Source: Candidatus Zixiibacteriota bacterium (lineage in GTDB: Bacteria; Zixibacteria; MSB-5A5; GN15; JAAZOE01). Taken from it: 16,078 bases of DNA. The first letter of the stretch is position 1, and every line of letters begins with the position of its first letter. Below are positions 6,406 through 13,446 of the stretch, in pieces. Both the position numbers and the translations under genes were made by a program. The notes under the pieces are model-generated. The model was not told where the DNA came from. It did not search any database and saw only the letters and a program-made list of their open reading frames with translations. Location: the NCBI GenBank assembly GCA_028700875.1, contig JAQVRW010000024.1, positions 1-16,078 of the forward strand, in the 5' to 3' direction.

Positions 6406-6510
6406 TTTACGCAGGCGTTTTACGCACCTTTACGCATGTTGTCTTAACCGTATGTGTGATAATCTGTTGGTGCTGCGTAAAGAAATGTCGGTGTTGCGTA
6501 AATGCGTAAA
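6406..6510. promoter_or_regulatory. Array of six facing TTTACGCA boxes
   Basis: Three exact TTTACGCA boxes (6406-6413, 6419-6426, 6429-6436) are followed by three exact reverse copies TGCGTAAA (6474-6481, 6495-6502, 6503-6510), facing each other across 37 bp. The last box ends one base before the stop codon of the HTH fragment. Position and symmetry fit a multi-site activator-binding region for the promoter at 6283-6298. The equivalent boxes in R2 and R3 read TTTACGAA or TTTACGAG. Confidence 0.7.
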
Positions 6511-6511
6511 T

Positions 6512-6691
6512 CTATGATTTGACCATGCGGTCAAGACCGTACTTGGCTATCGGAGACCGAACCGTCCCCTCGCTTACCCTCAACCGACGGGCCACCTCGC
6601 GGCGGTTCCAGTTGGTCTCTTCCAACAACTGCATCAAATGGTCGCGATCGGCGTCGCATTCCGGCGGGGCCACCATCGCGGCCATGCGGCT
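6512..6691 (-). pseudogene. Detached Fis-type HTH domain of the sigma-54 activator
   Basis: Directly after the in-frame TAG that ends the AAA+ protein, the same frame continues for 59 codons. It encodes a typical NtrC-family DNA-binding domain: DRDHLMQLLEETNWNRRE, then VARRLRVSEGTVRSPIAKYG, ending LDRMVKS and TAG at 6512. Nothing is missing between the AAA+ end and the HTH, so a single amber codon (6692-6694) splits an otherwise intact gene. An ATG at 6685 could start a free 57-residue HTH protein, but no ribosome binding site is clear. Possible explanations are a recent nonsense mutation, a sequencing or assembly error, read-through, or separate expression. The HTH residues look undegraded, so the event is recent or the part is still used. 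Confidence 0.8.
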
Positions 6692-8668
6692 CTAATCGCG
6701 CTCGCACACCAGCGCCAACCGCTCAATCTCCGCCTTCAACTCGCGAACATTCCCCGGCCAGTCATGCGCTGACAACGTCGTGGTCAGGCGCGTCAGGGGA
6801 GACCCATCGCCGTTGCCGGAAGTGTAATCCGGCTTGATCCCGCACGAAGTCACGAAATGCCGCACCAGCGCCGGGATATCTTCTTTCCGGTCATCCAGCG
6901 ACGGCAACGTCAAATTCACCTGGTTCAACCGATGATACAAATCCGCCCGGAACCGGTTCTGACGCACCAGCTCCGCCAAATCCTGATTGGAGGCCGCGAT
7001 CAGCCGGAAATCGACCGCGTGGTCGTCGGTGTCCCCCAAGGCCCGCACCCGACGATGTTCCAGCACATCCAGAAGCTTGGCCTGAAACTCCGGCGACGAA
7101 TCGGCGATCTCGTTCAGATACAACGTCCCGCCTGCGGCCTGGTCGATCAAGCCGGCCTTGTCCCGATCCGCCCCCGTAAACGCCCCCTTGCGATAGCCGA
7201 ATAACTCCGCCTCGACCATGCTGTCCGGAATGGCCGCGGTGTTGACCGCCATGAAACGGCCGCCTCGGCCGGAATGGTAATGGATATATTCGGAAAGCAA
7301 ATCCTTGCCGGTCCCGGTCGGGCCGGTGAGCAGTATCGCCATGTCCGACTGGGCCACGTGACGCGCCAGCTCCACTATCTTGCGCATACCTGCGCTTTCG
7401 ACGATGACGACCGGAGGCGGACCTGCCGCGCGAACTGGATGCGCCGGGGACGGCAATTTTTTCAGCGCCCGGTCAATCTTGGCCAGGTACGGCTCTACTT
7501 CTTCGCTTTCGAAATAGGCCCGCGCCAGGTACAACAACGCCTGCCGTTCGCCATTCTGATACACCCCCGACACGGCGGCCAGATACCTCGTGGTCGCCAA
7601 TTCGTACCGCGACCCGATCATGGAGAAGATATCGATTGCCTTGGCAAACCCTTGCCGGGCCGCGCCGTGGTCACCGCGCACGATCTCCAATTGGGCATAT
7701 ACCCGGTCGCAGGCGGCGATTTCCACCCGTTCGCCGATTTTCTCGGCGACGACCAGTCCCTCGTCGGCATAGGTCCGCGCGGCGTCATATTTGCCTTGCC
7801 CGAAACAGGCATCGGCCAGCCGCCGTTTAATCTGCGATATCAGGGCCGATTCCGGCCCGATGCGCATGGATATTTCCAGCCCCTGTAAGAGGGCCTTCTC
7901 CGCCGCCGGATAATCCTCTTCCAGCAGGTGTATCCATCCCAGATTCTCGTAATAGATAGCCTGTTCGCGGATGTAGTCCTTGAGATACGGCACAGCCTTC
8001 TTGATCGTCAAATGGGCAACGGCAAAATTCCCCTGTAAAGCGTAAGGCAAGGCGAAATTCAAATAGTATGAACACTCACCAACATCATGGGTCAGATGCG
8101 CGCCGGCCAATGATTTATAAGCGGCAATGGCATCCTTGGCGTTGCCTATGGAGTAATAGAGGGATGCGATATTCGTGGCAACTATAGAAGCGTTCTTAAT
8201 TTCGCCAAGGTTGGAGTGGATTTCTTTGGCTTGCCTAAGCTGGCGAATTGCTGTTTCCATTTCACCTAGGTGAAAGGAGAGAAAACCGAGTCGATTCAAA
8301 GCCCGAGCTTGCTCCTGAAAAAGATCGCAGCGTTTGAAATGGACATAGGCTTCAAGCAGCACTTCCCGTGCCTCAGAGAATGAACCGCGTGCCGTCAAGA
8401 GCCACCCGTGGAGAAATTTGCAGCGTGCATATCGGGCAGTGTCCGGGCTATATTTATAGAAGGTCATTGCACGTTGCAACAAGTCATCGATTTCATATTC
8501 ATTACAAAATAATGCGGCCTCGGCTTTTAGTAGGCAAAGATATGCTCCTTCCTTATCCGAAAGGCCTGCATCTGAAAGTTTAACGAGTCGGCTATGTGCT
8601 TCAACGGATCGCCTTTCGTGCAGGAGGCGTTCTACCACCTTTAGTTGCTGGGACATTTTTCTATTCAT
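6692..8668 (-). CDS. TPR-containing sigma-54-dependent transcriptional activator (HTH cut off by TAG)
   Basis: 658 residues. About 1-400 is helical with TPR-like repeats (SYYLNFALPYALQGNFA, YENLGWIHLLEEDY) and presumably senses a ligand or partner; there is no receiver domain. About 425-658 is the AAA+ domain: Walker A GPTGTGKD (449-456), GAFTGA (495-500) for RpoN contact, Walker B GGTLYLNEI, arginine finger region NRFRADLYHR (571-580), and WPGNVREL (637-644). Walker B has Asn519 where Asp is standard, which may weaken ATP hydrolysis. The protein stops at TAG 6692, and the expected HTH follows in frame. The start overlaps the upstream secreted-protein gene as ATGA, so the two are coupled. It is adjacent to R1 and is the only candidate activator in view for the three sigma-54-like promoters. 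Confidence 0.88.
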   Translation of the reverse strand: MNRKMSQQLKVVERLLHERRSVEAHSRLVKLSDAGLSDKEGAYLCLLKAEAALFCNEYEIDDLLQRAMTFYKYSPDTARYARCKFLHGWLLTARGSFSEAREVLLEAYVHFKRCDLFQEQARALNRLGFLSFHLGEMETAIRQLRQAKEIHSNLGEIKNASIVATNIASLYYSIGNAKDAIAAYKSLAGAHLTHDVGECSYYLNFALPYALQGNFAVAHLTIKKAVPYLKDYIREQAIYYENLGWIHLLEEDYPAAEKALLQGLEISMRIGPESALISQIKRRLADACFGQGKYDAARTYADEGLVVAEKIGERVEIAACDRVYAQLEIVRGDHGAARQGFAKAIDIFSMIGSRYELATTRYLAAVSGVYQNGERQALLYLARAYFESEEVEPYLAKIDRALKKLPSPAHPVRAAGPPPVVIVESAGMRKIVELARHVAQSDMAILLTGPTGTGKDLLSEYIHYHSGRGGRFMAVNTAAIPDSMVEAELFGYRKGAFTGADRDKAGLIDQAAGGTLYLNEIADSSPEFQAKLLDVLEHRRVRALGDTDDHAVDFRLIAASNQDLAELVRQNRFRADLYHRLNQVNLTLPSLDDRKEDIPALVRHFVTSCGIKPDYTSGNGDGSPLTRLTTTLSAHDWPGNVRELKAEIERLALVCERD

Positions 8669-8979
8669 GGCTTGTGGGCGCCTTGATTGTCTTTATGCCC
8701 GCTGAAGAAATCCCTTAAACTATTCGCGAAATTATGCCAGAACCCTATCGTCCGAAAATGTTGTTCATCCTGATTCCGTAATTTGCGGGTATCGGTTGTA
8801 CCATTATCGTTCGGACATTGGATTTTTCGCACCTGTGATGTGTCGCCCCAGGAGGTTTCACTATTGGTGTAAGGTGTCGGAGGCGGTTTGGTGGTGTCGT
8901 ACAACCCTGCGCGCGTCGGGACCGCCAACAAGGCCAGACAAAACACCCCCAACAAAAGCGATAGCGTTAACCGCTTCAT
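8665..8979 (-). CDS. Small secreted protein
   Basis: 104 residues: a Sec signal peptide (KRLTLSLLLGVFCLALLAVP, likely cleaved after TRA), then a short, polar, Pro/Thr/Asn-rich mature part (LYDTTKPPPTPYTNSETSW) and an amphipathic end (FWHNFANSLRDFFSGH). There is a single Cys in the mature region. ATG 8979 has AAGGAGG seven bases upstream. It is the first gene of the two-gene unit with the sigma-54 activator and is driven by a strong sigma-70 promoter at 9225-9253 with a long leader. It could be the extracytoplasmic signal or ligand linked to the TPR regulator. That is only inferred from coupling, and the family is not recognised. Confidence 0.72.
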   Translation of the reverse strand: MKRLTLSLLLGVFCLALLAVPTRAGLYDTTKPPPTPYTNSETSWGDTSQVRKIQCPNDNGTTDTRKLRNQDEQHFRTIGFWHNFANSLRDFFSGHKDNQGAHKP

Positions 8980-9169
8980 AACCCAACCTCCTTCGCTCGC
9001 GGGGCAACTATGCCGGGCTTCCCGCCAGCGCGTATGCGTCATACGGCGTTCCGCACGACGGCAGTTCATCCCGGATACGGTCATCTTTCGCCTTCGCCTG
9101 CTACGCAGGCTAACCCAAAGGCAAACAGACCCGTCCCGGATCGCTGGTTACTTAAATTTTCGTTTTCCT

Positions 9170-9212
9170 GGTGAGTGTCGCTTACGGCGCGTCGCCACTC
9201 CTCTTCCTCACC
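9170..9212 (-). other. Structured start of the 240-nt leader
   Basis: GGTGAG / CTCACC closes a 43-nt unit containing GGCG / CGCC, located right at the predicted transcript start. The remaining leader to 8980 contains no convincing gene. I could not match it to a known riboswitch. Confidence 0.4.
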
Positions 9213-9224
9213 TTTCGCACCCGT

Positions 9225-9253
9225 ATTTTACCAAATCCTATCGATTCTGTCAA
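9225..9253 (-). promoter_or_regulatory. Strong sigma-70 promoter for secreted protein and activator
   Basis: The minus strand has TTGACA (9253-9248), a 17-bp spacer and TAAAAT (9230-9225). This is essentially consensus. Transcription would start near 9218, giving a leader of about 240 nt. The interval 9254-9405 shows nothing else. Confidence 0.75.
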
Positions 9254-9405
9254 GTCAAAAATGAATTGGGATTTTAAACTTGGATGGATGTGCTCAAACC
9301 GTTGCGGGCGGTGATCCCCCGGCGGGTATGGCGCCATCATCGCCAAATCATTATGCCATTTGACGATAACGAGAATTGTCCTTAATGCTGCATTACCGAA
9401 CGGTA

Positions 9406-11040
9406 CTATTGCCCACCATGATTCCGAAGGAGGTCCGCCAATGAAGAGGCTTTTCGGTTTTCTGCCATCATGACCGGTGTCCAACCGTCATTCCGTTTTG
9501 CATTTACATCCGCTCCATTAGCCAAGAGCAGGCGTACCATTTCAAGGTCGTCTTCGGCGACAGCCATATGCAGCGGAGTCCAACCGGACTGCGAACGGCT
9601 ATTGACATCGGCCCCGTGTTCGATCAGGCAGGCCGCGACATCCGGGTGTCTCCCCAGAGCGGCATTATGTAAGGGCGTACAACCCGTTCGAGATTGCGCG
9701 TCCACATAGGCTTGATATGCCAGCAGCAGCCTGACGACAGGCAGATTGCCATCAAGGGCGGCGTAATGTAAAGGCGTCCAACCATCCATCTGGCGGATGT
9801 TGACCATCGCACCCTGCCGGAGCAGAAACCGAGCCAATTCCCCATGCCCCTCAGATACCGCCAGAAACAAGGGCGTCATCCCCATTTCGTTCCGGGGATC
9901 GACAATTGCGCCGCGTTCCACGAGCAATGCCGCCACGGGAAACCGCCCCATGTAGGCGGCCAGGTGTAAGGGCGTCCATCTATCTTTTTGGGCGGCCTCA
10001 ATATCGGCGCCCGCGTCCATGAGTTTTCGCGCCACCTCCAGATGGCCCTCGCTGGCGGCATATGATAGCGGCGTCCAACCGGCCTTCGTCCGGGCGTCCA
10101 CTTTGGCGCCAAACGCCAAAAGAATATGGACGACGGAAATATGTCCGTTTTCGGCCGCCAAGTGAAGGGGGGTGGACCCCAAAGCGGTCTTGGTATCGGC
10201 CAAAGCTCCTTCGGTCAGGAGAAACATAACCATACCGCTATCGCCCCGTGCGGCGGCGATATGCAACGGAGCCCGTCCCTCGGGGGATTTCTGGTCCAAT
10301 CGTTCACCGGTGGCCAGGAGCAATTTCGCCAACTCTTGATCACCGGTTACGACAGCTTCCTCCAGCGGCCTGGATACGGGCTCCAACGGATTTCCTTTGC
10401 CGTCAACCTCTATGATATTCACCCTCCAATTGAATCCCGAAAGAATCATGTCCTCCGCCCGTGGCGTCCATATCGGTTGACAATCGGGAGTCGAGGCGAT
10501 TTGGCCCGGAGGCCGGCGCGGTATTATCAGATCCGGCAAATCCGGGTGCCAAATTCGGGACAATGGCTTCTGGACCAACTTCACCATCACTTCATAGGAA
10601 TGGCCGACCTCAAAATCACCTACAATTTGCAGTGCGGAATCCGAAACCATGTCGATGGCGACATTTGTGGTTGACGAAATGCTGTTGCAGGTACTGTCCG
10701 ACGTGAGATAAAAGTACGGCGGATTCGTATGGGTATAATATCCGTAATAACCGACAGAAAGCGTGCAAAGGCCAACCGGGACAGCTATCCATTTTCCCGG
10801 CTGAAAGCGGAGCTCGTATCCTTTCTTTCCCCAATCGGTATTCCGAATCGTGGGATCTTCCCGGATGGAATCACCGTTTATGGTCAGGATAAATGCCCGT
10901 TCACCGCCGCGAATACGAGCGCAGCCCTGTATGGGGCCGTCGTTGCATATAGAAATTTCGTTTGACGGCCAACAGCCACAGAATGCCACCGCCACAATAA
11001 TGATGGCGATAATTGTGTAATTGACGTTCTTTGCACCCAT
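9406..11040 (-). CDS. Ankyrin-repeat lipoprotein
   Basis: 544 residues. The N-terminus is a lipoprotein signal (NYTIIAIIIVAVAFCGC, likely Cys23). About 24-220 is a beta-rich extracytoplasmic domain of unknown type with two Tyr-rich stretches (SVGYYGYYTHTNPPYFY). About 224-544 is a run of ten 33-residue ankyrin units, the first and last being caps; consensus units are WTPLHLAA...GADVNAK. Ankyrin arrays bind proteins, so a role at the cell envelope is likely, with unknown partner. The start is uncertain: ATG 11040 was chosen because it directly precedes the signal peptide, with 11049 and 11061 as alternatives and no clear ribosome binding site. The upstream open frame to 11145 begins at the predicted transcription start and is unlikely to be translated. 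Confidence 0.85.
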   Translation of the reverse strand: MGAKNVNYTIIAIIIVAVAFCGCWPSNEISICNDGPIQGCARIRGGERAFILTINGDSIREDPTIRNTDWGKKGYELRFQPGKWIAVPVGLCTLSVGYYGYYTHTNPPYFYLTSDSTCNSISSTTNVAIDMVSDSALQIVGDFEVGHSYEVMVKLVQKPLSRIWHPDLPDLIIPRRPPGQIASTPDCQPIWTPRAEDMILSGFNWRVNIIEVDGKGNPLEPVSRPLEEAVVTGDQELAKLLLATGERLDQKSPEGRAPLHIAAARGDSGMVMFLLTEGALADTKTALGSTPLHLAAENGHISVVHILLAFGAKVDARTKAGWTPLSYAASEGHLEVARKLMDAGADIEAAQKDRWTPLHLAAYMGRFPVAALLVERGAIVDPRNEMGMTPLFLAVSEGHGELARFLLRQGAMVNIRQMDGWTPLHYAALDGNLPVVRLLLAYQAYVDAQSRTGCTPLHNAALGRHPDVAACLIEHGADVNSRSQSGWTPLHMAVAEDDLEMVRLLLANGADVNAKRNDGWTPVMMAENRKASSLADLLRNHGGQ

Positions 11041-11156
11041 GAATAACATACTAATGTCCATGCATGCCCAGCATATTCTTATATGAAATAGCGCAATCCA
11101 GACATGGTCATGCCTCGACAATGGGAACGCGGCATCTGAACGCACTTTAATGCACT

Positions 11157-11184
11157 ATTCTACTCGTCTATTGCCAATTGTCAA
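11157..11184 (-). promoter_or_regulatory. Sigma-70 promoter of the ankyrin gene
   Basis: The minus strand has TTGACA (11184-11179), a 16-bp spacer and TAGAAT (11162-11157). The -35 overlaps the stop codon of the upstream small peptide. Transcription would start near 11150, about 110 nt before the chosen ATG. Confidence 0.6.
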
Positions 11185-11187
11185 TAG
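11168..11187. promoter_or_regulatory. Palindromic operator candidate
   Basis: CTATTGCCAATTGTCAATAG is a 20-bp palindrome, symmetric at all but one pair. It covers the -35 box and part of the spacer of the ankyrin promoter, where a bound repressor would block RNA polymerase. Confidence 0.5.
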
Positions 11188-11342
11188 CCGAAATAGTATT
11201 GTTTTTGCGCCAAGTAAACCAAAAGCGCAATGGATGGGTGCAAAAACAGCCAATAGGGATCAAGACCCCACCACCACGGAGCGCCATCCGGTCCATAGCT
11301 CAGCTTCCTTTCGTTGAGTTCACAAAAACCGATTTTATCCAT
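11181..11342 (-). CDS. 53-residue aromatic peptide downstream of the M50 protease
   Basis: An unlisted short gene with a near-perfect ribosome binding site, AAAGGAGGTGATGAC, directly before the ATG at 11342. The product has a polar N-terminal part with one Cys (MDKIGFCELNERKLSYGPDG), then a strikingly aromatic, hydrophobic part (APWWWGLDPYWLFLHPSIAL, continuing to QKQYYFGY at the end). It has four Trp, six Tyr and four Phe in 53 residues. There is no Sec signal. It lies 70 bp after the M50/RRE gene in the same direction and probably shares its transcript. The leader-like N-terminus, the hydrophobic C-terminus and an adjacent RRE-bearing peptidase suggest a ribosomally made peptide precursor or a membrane-active peptide (inference). 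No family is recognised. Confidence 0.6.
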   Translation of the reverse strand: MDKIGFCELNERKLSYGPDGAPWWWGLDPYWLFLHPSIALLVYLAQKQYYFGY

Positions 11343-11412
11343 GTCATCACCTCCTTTCACTGTAATGATGCCGCGTTCCCCTTAAGCACTACCATGCTTT
11401 ATGTTCCGTACT

Positions 11413-12612
11413 TTATGTCGCACAAGCGCATAGGCCGATCCTCCGCGAGATTAATGCCAGCAGGAGTATGATTGCAGTGATGACAGCGACATTGAAAATC
11501 AGTGACGAGATACCATAGGCCGCCAGCAAAATGTCCCGCCGGGATAGGTTTCGTAGCCCAGTGATGTGAGTCCATATGCCGGGTTGCGCTATATACTCTA
11601 TATCTGCTTTTCGAAGATGCGGTTCGTCCAGGAGATCGCATAAAATACGGTAACCATCATATTGCGAAAATGGCATTATGTTGATTGCCATTGCTGCCAG
11701 ATTAATCAGGAATAGCAATTTGGCTGCGTATGAGACCTCTGAATTAGAAAGGGCCAATATCAATATCGACGATAATCCCATGAGGAACCCATTTGCCATG
11801 ATGCCGGCCGCGGCGACGATCATCCTTTTCCCTTGAGGTAACATCCAACAATCGGTCGTATCCACATATGGCGCTGGGAATCCCAAGAATAGCCTTATTC
11901 CGATCGCGGGGACGTAACGGCGATAATGCTTGCAGGCGATGCAATGGCCGGCCTCATGAAATAACATTGAAACCAGCATGAAGGGTAGACAGAGGGCAAA
12001 ATATGTGCGCGTCACATTTTCTGGTGGTTGGCCAATAGGCGTGGCCAGGATAGACAATATGGAGTGTGTCGGTGCAAACACCAGTCCGAAGCTGATTATG
12101 GATAAAACTGCTACCTGTCCTATCTGGTTGCGTAGCAGCCAACCAATAAGAGAATATATCCTTTGCGCAATGTGGTCGCTATTTTTCAGTGAAAACGAAA
12201 TTCCCAGAATTCGCCGCGTGATACAAATGATCTTTATTACAATCCGCGGCCACGGTTTCGTCTCAAATGGTTGGTTTTGTGTTATCCCTTCATTCGTATC
12301 CCACTCAATAAGCCCAGTATCGAGTAAGAGATTGAGGAATTGGCGAAGTGTCTGTTCATTTGGAACATTTTGTGATTTGAAAATGTCCTTACATAGACTT
12401 TGGGGAGGAGTGATCCCATCCATAGACAAAAAAAGTCGGTAATACGGCTCACTCAGTCTTATATAGCGATCACGCTTTAGATTTCTAATCACGTAATAGA
12501 AAGTATTGGCATCAAGTGGATGCCGCGCGGTTTCGCTTATAAGCAACCGCTTAGGCGGTTTTCCGTCGATTTTGGCGATGGCTATTTCTTCAGGCTTTAT
12601 GCGATCATTCAT
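11413..12612 (-). CDS. M50 (site-2-type) peptide zinc metalloprotease with PqqD/RRE-like N-terminus
   Basis: 399 residues. About 35-105 resembles a PqqD-type winged helix (IRLSEPYYRLFLSMDGITPP...FLNLLLDTGLIEW), the fold used as a RiPP recognition element. Several membrane helices follow. The zinc site is visible: HExxH in MLFHEAGH (His219, Glu220, His223), the helix with AAAGIMANG, and the third-ligand motif NIMPFSQYDGYRILCDLLDEP with Asp319. These are features of 'peptide zinc metalloproteases' of the YydH/M50 group found near modified-peptide genes. All catalytic residues are intact. ATG 12612 has AGGAGG seven bases upstream. It is preceded by control region R2 and followed by the 53-residue peptide gene. 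The likely role is intramembrane cleavage of a peptide or lipoprotein precursor; the true substrate is unknown. Confidence 0.85.
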   Translation of the reverse strand: MNDRIKPEEIAIAKIDGKPPKRLLISETARHPLDANTFYYVIRNLKRDRYIRLSEPYYRLFLSMDGITPPQSLCKDIFKSQNVPNEQTLRQFLNLLLDTGLIEWDTNEGITQNQPFETKPWPRIVIKIICITRRILGISFSLKNSDHIAQRIYSLIGWLLRNQIGQVAVLSIISFGLVFAPTHSILSILATPIGQPPENVTRTYFALCLPFMLVSMLFHEAGHCIACKHYRRYVPAIGIRLFLGFPAPYVDTTDCWMLPQGKRMIVAAAGIMANGFLMGLSSILILALSNSEVSYAAKLLFLINLAAMAINIMPFSQYDGYRILCDLLDEPHLRKADIEYIAQPGIWTHITGLRNLSRRDILLAAYGISSLIFNVAVITAIILLLALISRRIGLCACAT

Positions 12613-12859
12613 CTATTGCCCTCCTATGATCCTCTTGATTTGTGCGGCAACCGAAAGAACGGGGCGGTCGACGCCGGGGTGGCACGACTGCACCCGCCCC
12701 TTGCGGGCACCGGGCAGCGAAGCCCATGCAACCATATCACCAACGTGAAAAGAGAATCTTTGTCTCTTCACTTGCGCCCGCACCTATAGACCTTGCACAA
12801 AGACAAGTTTTGTGCCCGCAACAATCCCGGGCCACCCTCGCATACCCGCGATTACTTCC

Positions 12860-12893
12860 GGGGCCGTTCAGTTCCCAAGCACCGACCGGCCCC
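12860..12893 (-). promoter_or_regulatory. R2 leader hairpin
   Basis: GGGGCCGTTCAG pairs with CCGACCGGCCCC at 10 of 12 positions, in the same place as the R1 and R3 hairpins. Between it and the M50 gene (12613-12859) the leader holds more hairpins (GCACAAA / TTTGTGC at about 12797-12817; GTGAA...TTCAC at about 12745-12771) and a second GGGCACA-AAAC-TTGTC word at 12803-12818, but no gene I can support. Confidence 0.45.
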
Positions 12894-12984
12894 GTCCCAA
12901 TAAGGAGGCAACCGTCTACATTCTTCCGCGGGTCCGTCAAGTTTGCGAAAGGTGGTTGAGAAGCCCGCAACGATGAAGGCGTAA

Positions 12985-13000
12985 TACAACTTTTGTGCCC
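12985..13000 (-). promoter_or_regulatory. Sigma-54-like promoter of R2 (for M50 and peptide)
   Basis: The minus strand reads GGGCACA-AAAG-TTGTA, 17 bp from the AT-rich core as in R1 and R3. The -12 GC is again GT. Predicted leader to the M50 start is about 360 nt. Confidence 0.45.
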
Positions 13001-13017
13001 AAAAGAGCTCCCATGCG

Positions 13018-13060
13018 ATAATATTTTGTAAGGTAGTGGTATATATTAGGATAGGATTAT
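13018..13060. repeat. 43-bp AT-rich core, copy 2 (R2)
   Basis: The most diverged copy, 38 of 43 identical to copy 1. Changes include GGCACTGG to GGTAGTGG and ATTATGATATG to ATTAGGATAGG. The spacing to the neighbouring elements is unchanged. Confidence 0.88.
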
Positions 13061-13090
13061 GTGATGCATGATGACAATTGGTGCTTCAAA

Positions 13091-13219
13091 ACGTCATTTG
13101 AGGAGTCATTTACGAATCAATTTACGAATTTCGTAAATGGTATAATAAGGCGCATGCGCCGCATGCAGTTAGCCGCTCGTAAATAAAAGTCGTAATTCGT
13201 AGATTCGTAGAAATGAAAT
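13091..13219. repeat. 129-bp repeat with TTTACGAA boxes, copy in R2
   Basis: Same length as, and about 90% identical to, 15128-15256, without gaps. It holds TTTACGAA at 13109-13116 and 13121-13128, the reverse TTCGTAAA at 13130-13137 (together the dyad ATTTACGAATTTCGTAAAT), and CTCGTAAA at 13176-13183. It also has TATAAT at 13141-13146, the 12-bp palindrome GGCGCATGCGCC (13149-13160) and two TTCGTAG words. The first box lies 49 bp from the core, as in R1 (48) and R3 (48). It is a probable activator-binding region. Confidence 0.85.
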
Positions 13220-13228
13220 TTTGCCGCG

Positions 13229-13290
13229 CGGTCGGGAACCCCTTCCCGACCGTTACTTATCACGGGCGTCAGGAAAAGGTTCCTGACGCC
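13229..13290. terminator. Two perfect hairpins, possible terminator of the lipoprotein B unit
   Basis: CGGTCGGGAA / TTCCCGACCG (13229-13252, 10 bp, CCCC loop) and GGCGTCAGGAA / TTCCTGACGCC (13265-13290, 11 bp, AAGG loop). They lie 160-220 bp after the end of the last minus-strand gene of the lipoprotein B unit and before R2. There is no good U-tract, so Rho-assisted termination or mRNA 3' end protection are alternatives. Both share the GGAA-N4-TTCC core seen at 4229 and 3909. Confidence 0.5.
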
Positions 13291-13384
13291 GCAGGAAAAT
13301 ACGCCCTCCACTTCCGGTGACTGGGGGAGTTTCTAGACCACAAACGACCCAACATGAATGGTGGGCCACCGGCTGAGCGAGCAG

Positions 13385-13417
13385 TGACCGTCACATCAGG
13401 TCGGATTGTGACGGTCA
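13385..13417. other. Hairpin just downstream of the lipoprotein B unit
   Basis: TGACCGTCACA / TGTGACGGTCA, an 11-bp perfect stem with an 11-nt loop, 30 bp after the stop of the two-helix gene. It could be the first 3' structure of that transcript. It is followed at 13430-13440 by TTTCTACGAAT, an inverted match to 13203-13213. Confidence 0.5.
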
Positions 13418-13446
13418 TTGTGTAGTGCGTTTCTACGAATAGGCGG

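Noticed and set aside
6406..6510. Iteron-type replication origin.
   Set aside because: No DnaA boxes or replication protein nearby. The fixed relation of the boxes to promoter-like elements in three copies fits regulation better.
6692..6694. Pyrrolysine or general amber recoding at the activator's TAG.
   Set aside because: TAG ends other intact genes here (9406, 13730 and 16017-16019), and no pyl genes or suppressor tRNA are visible in the window.
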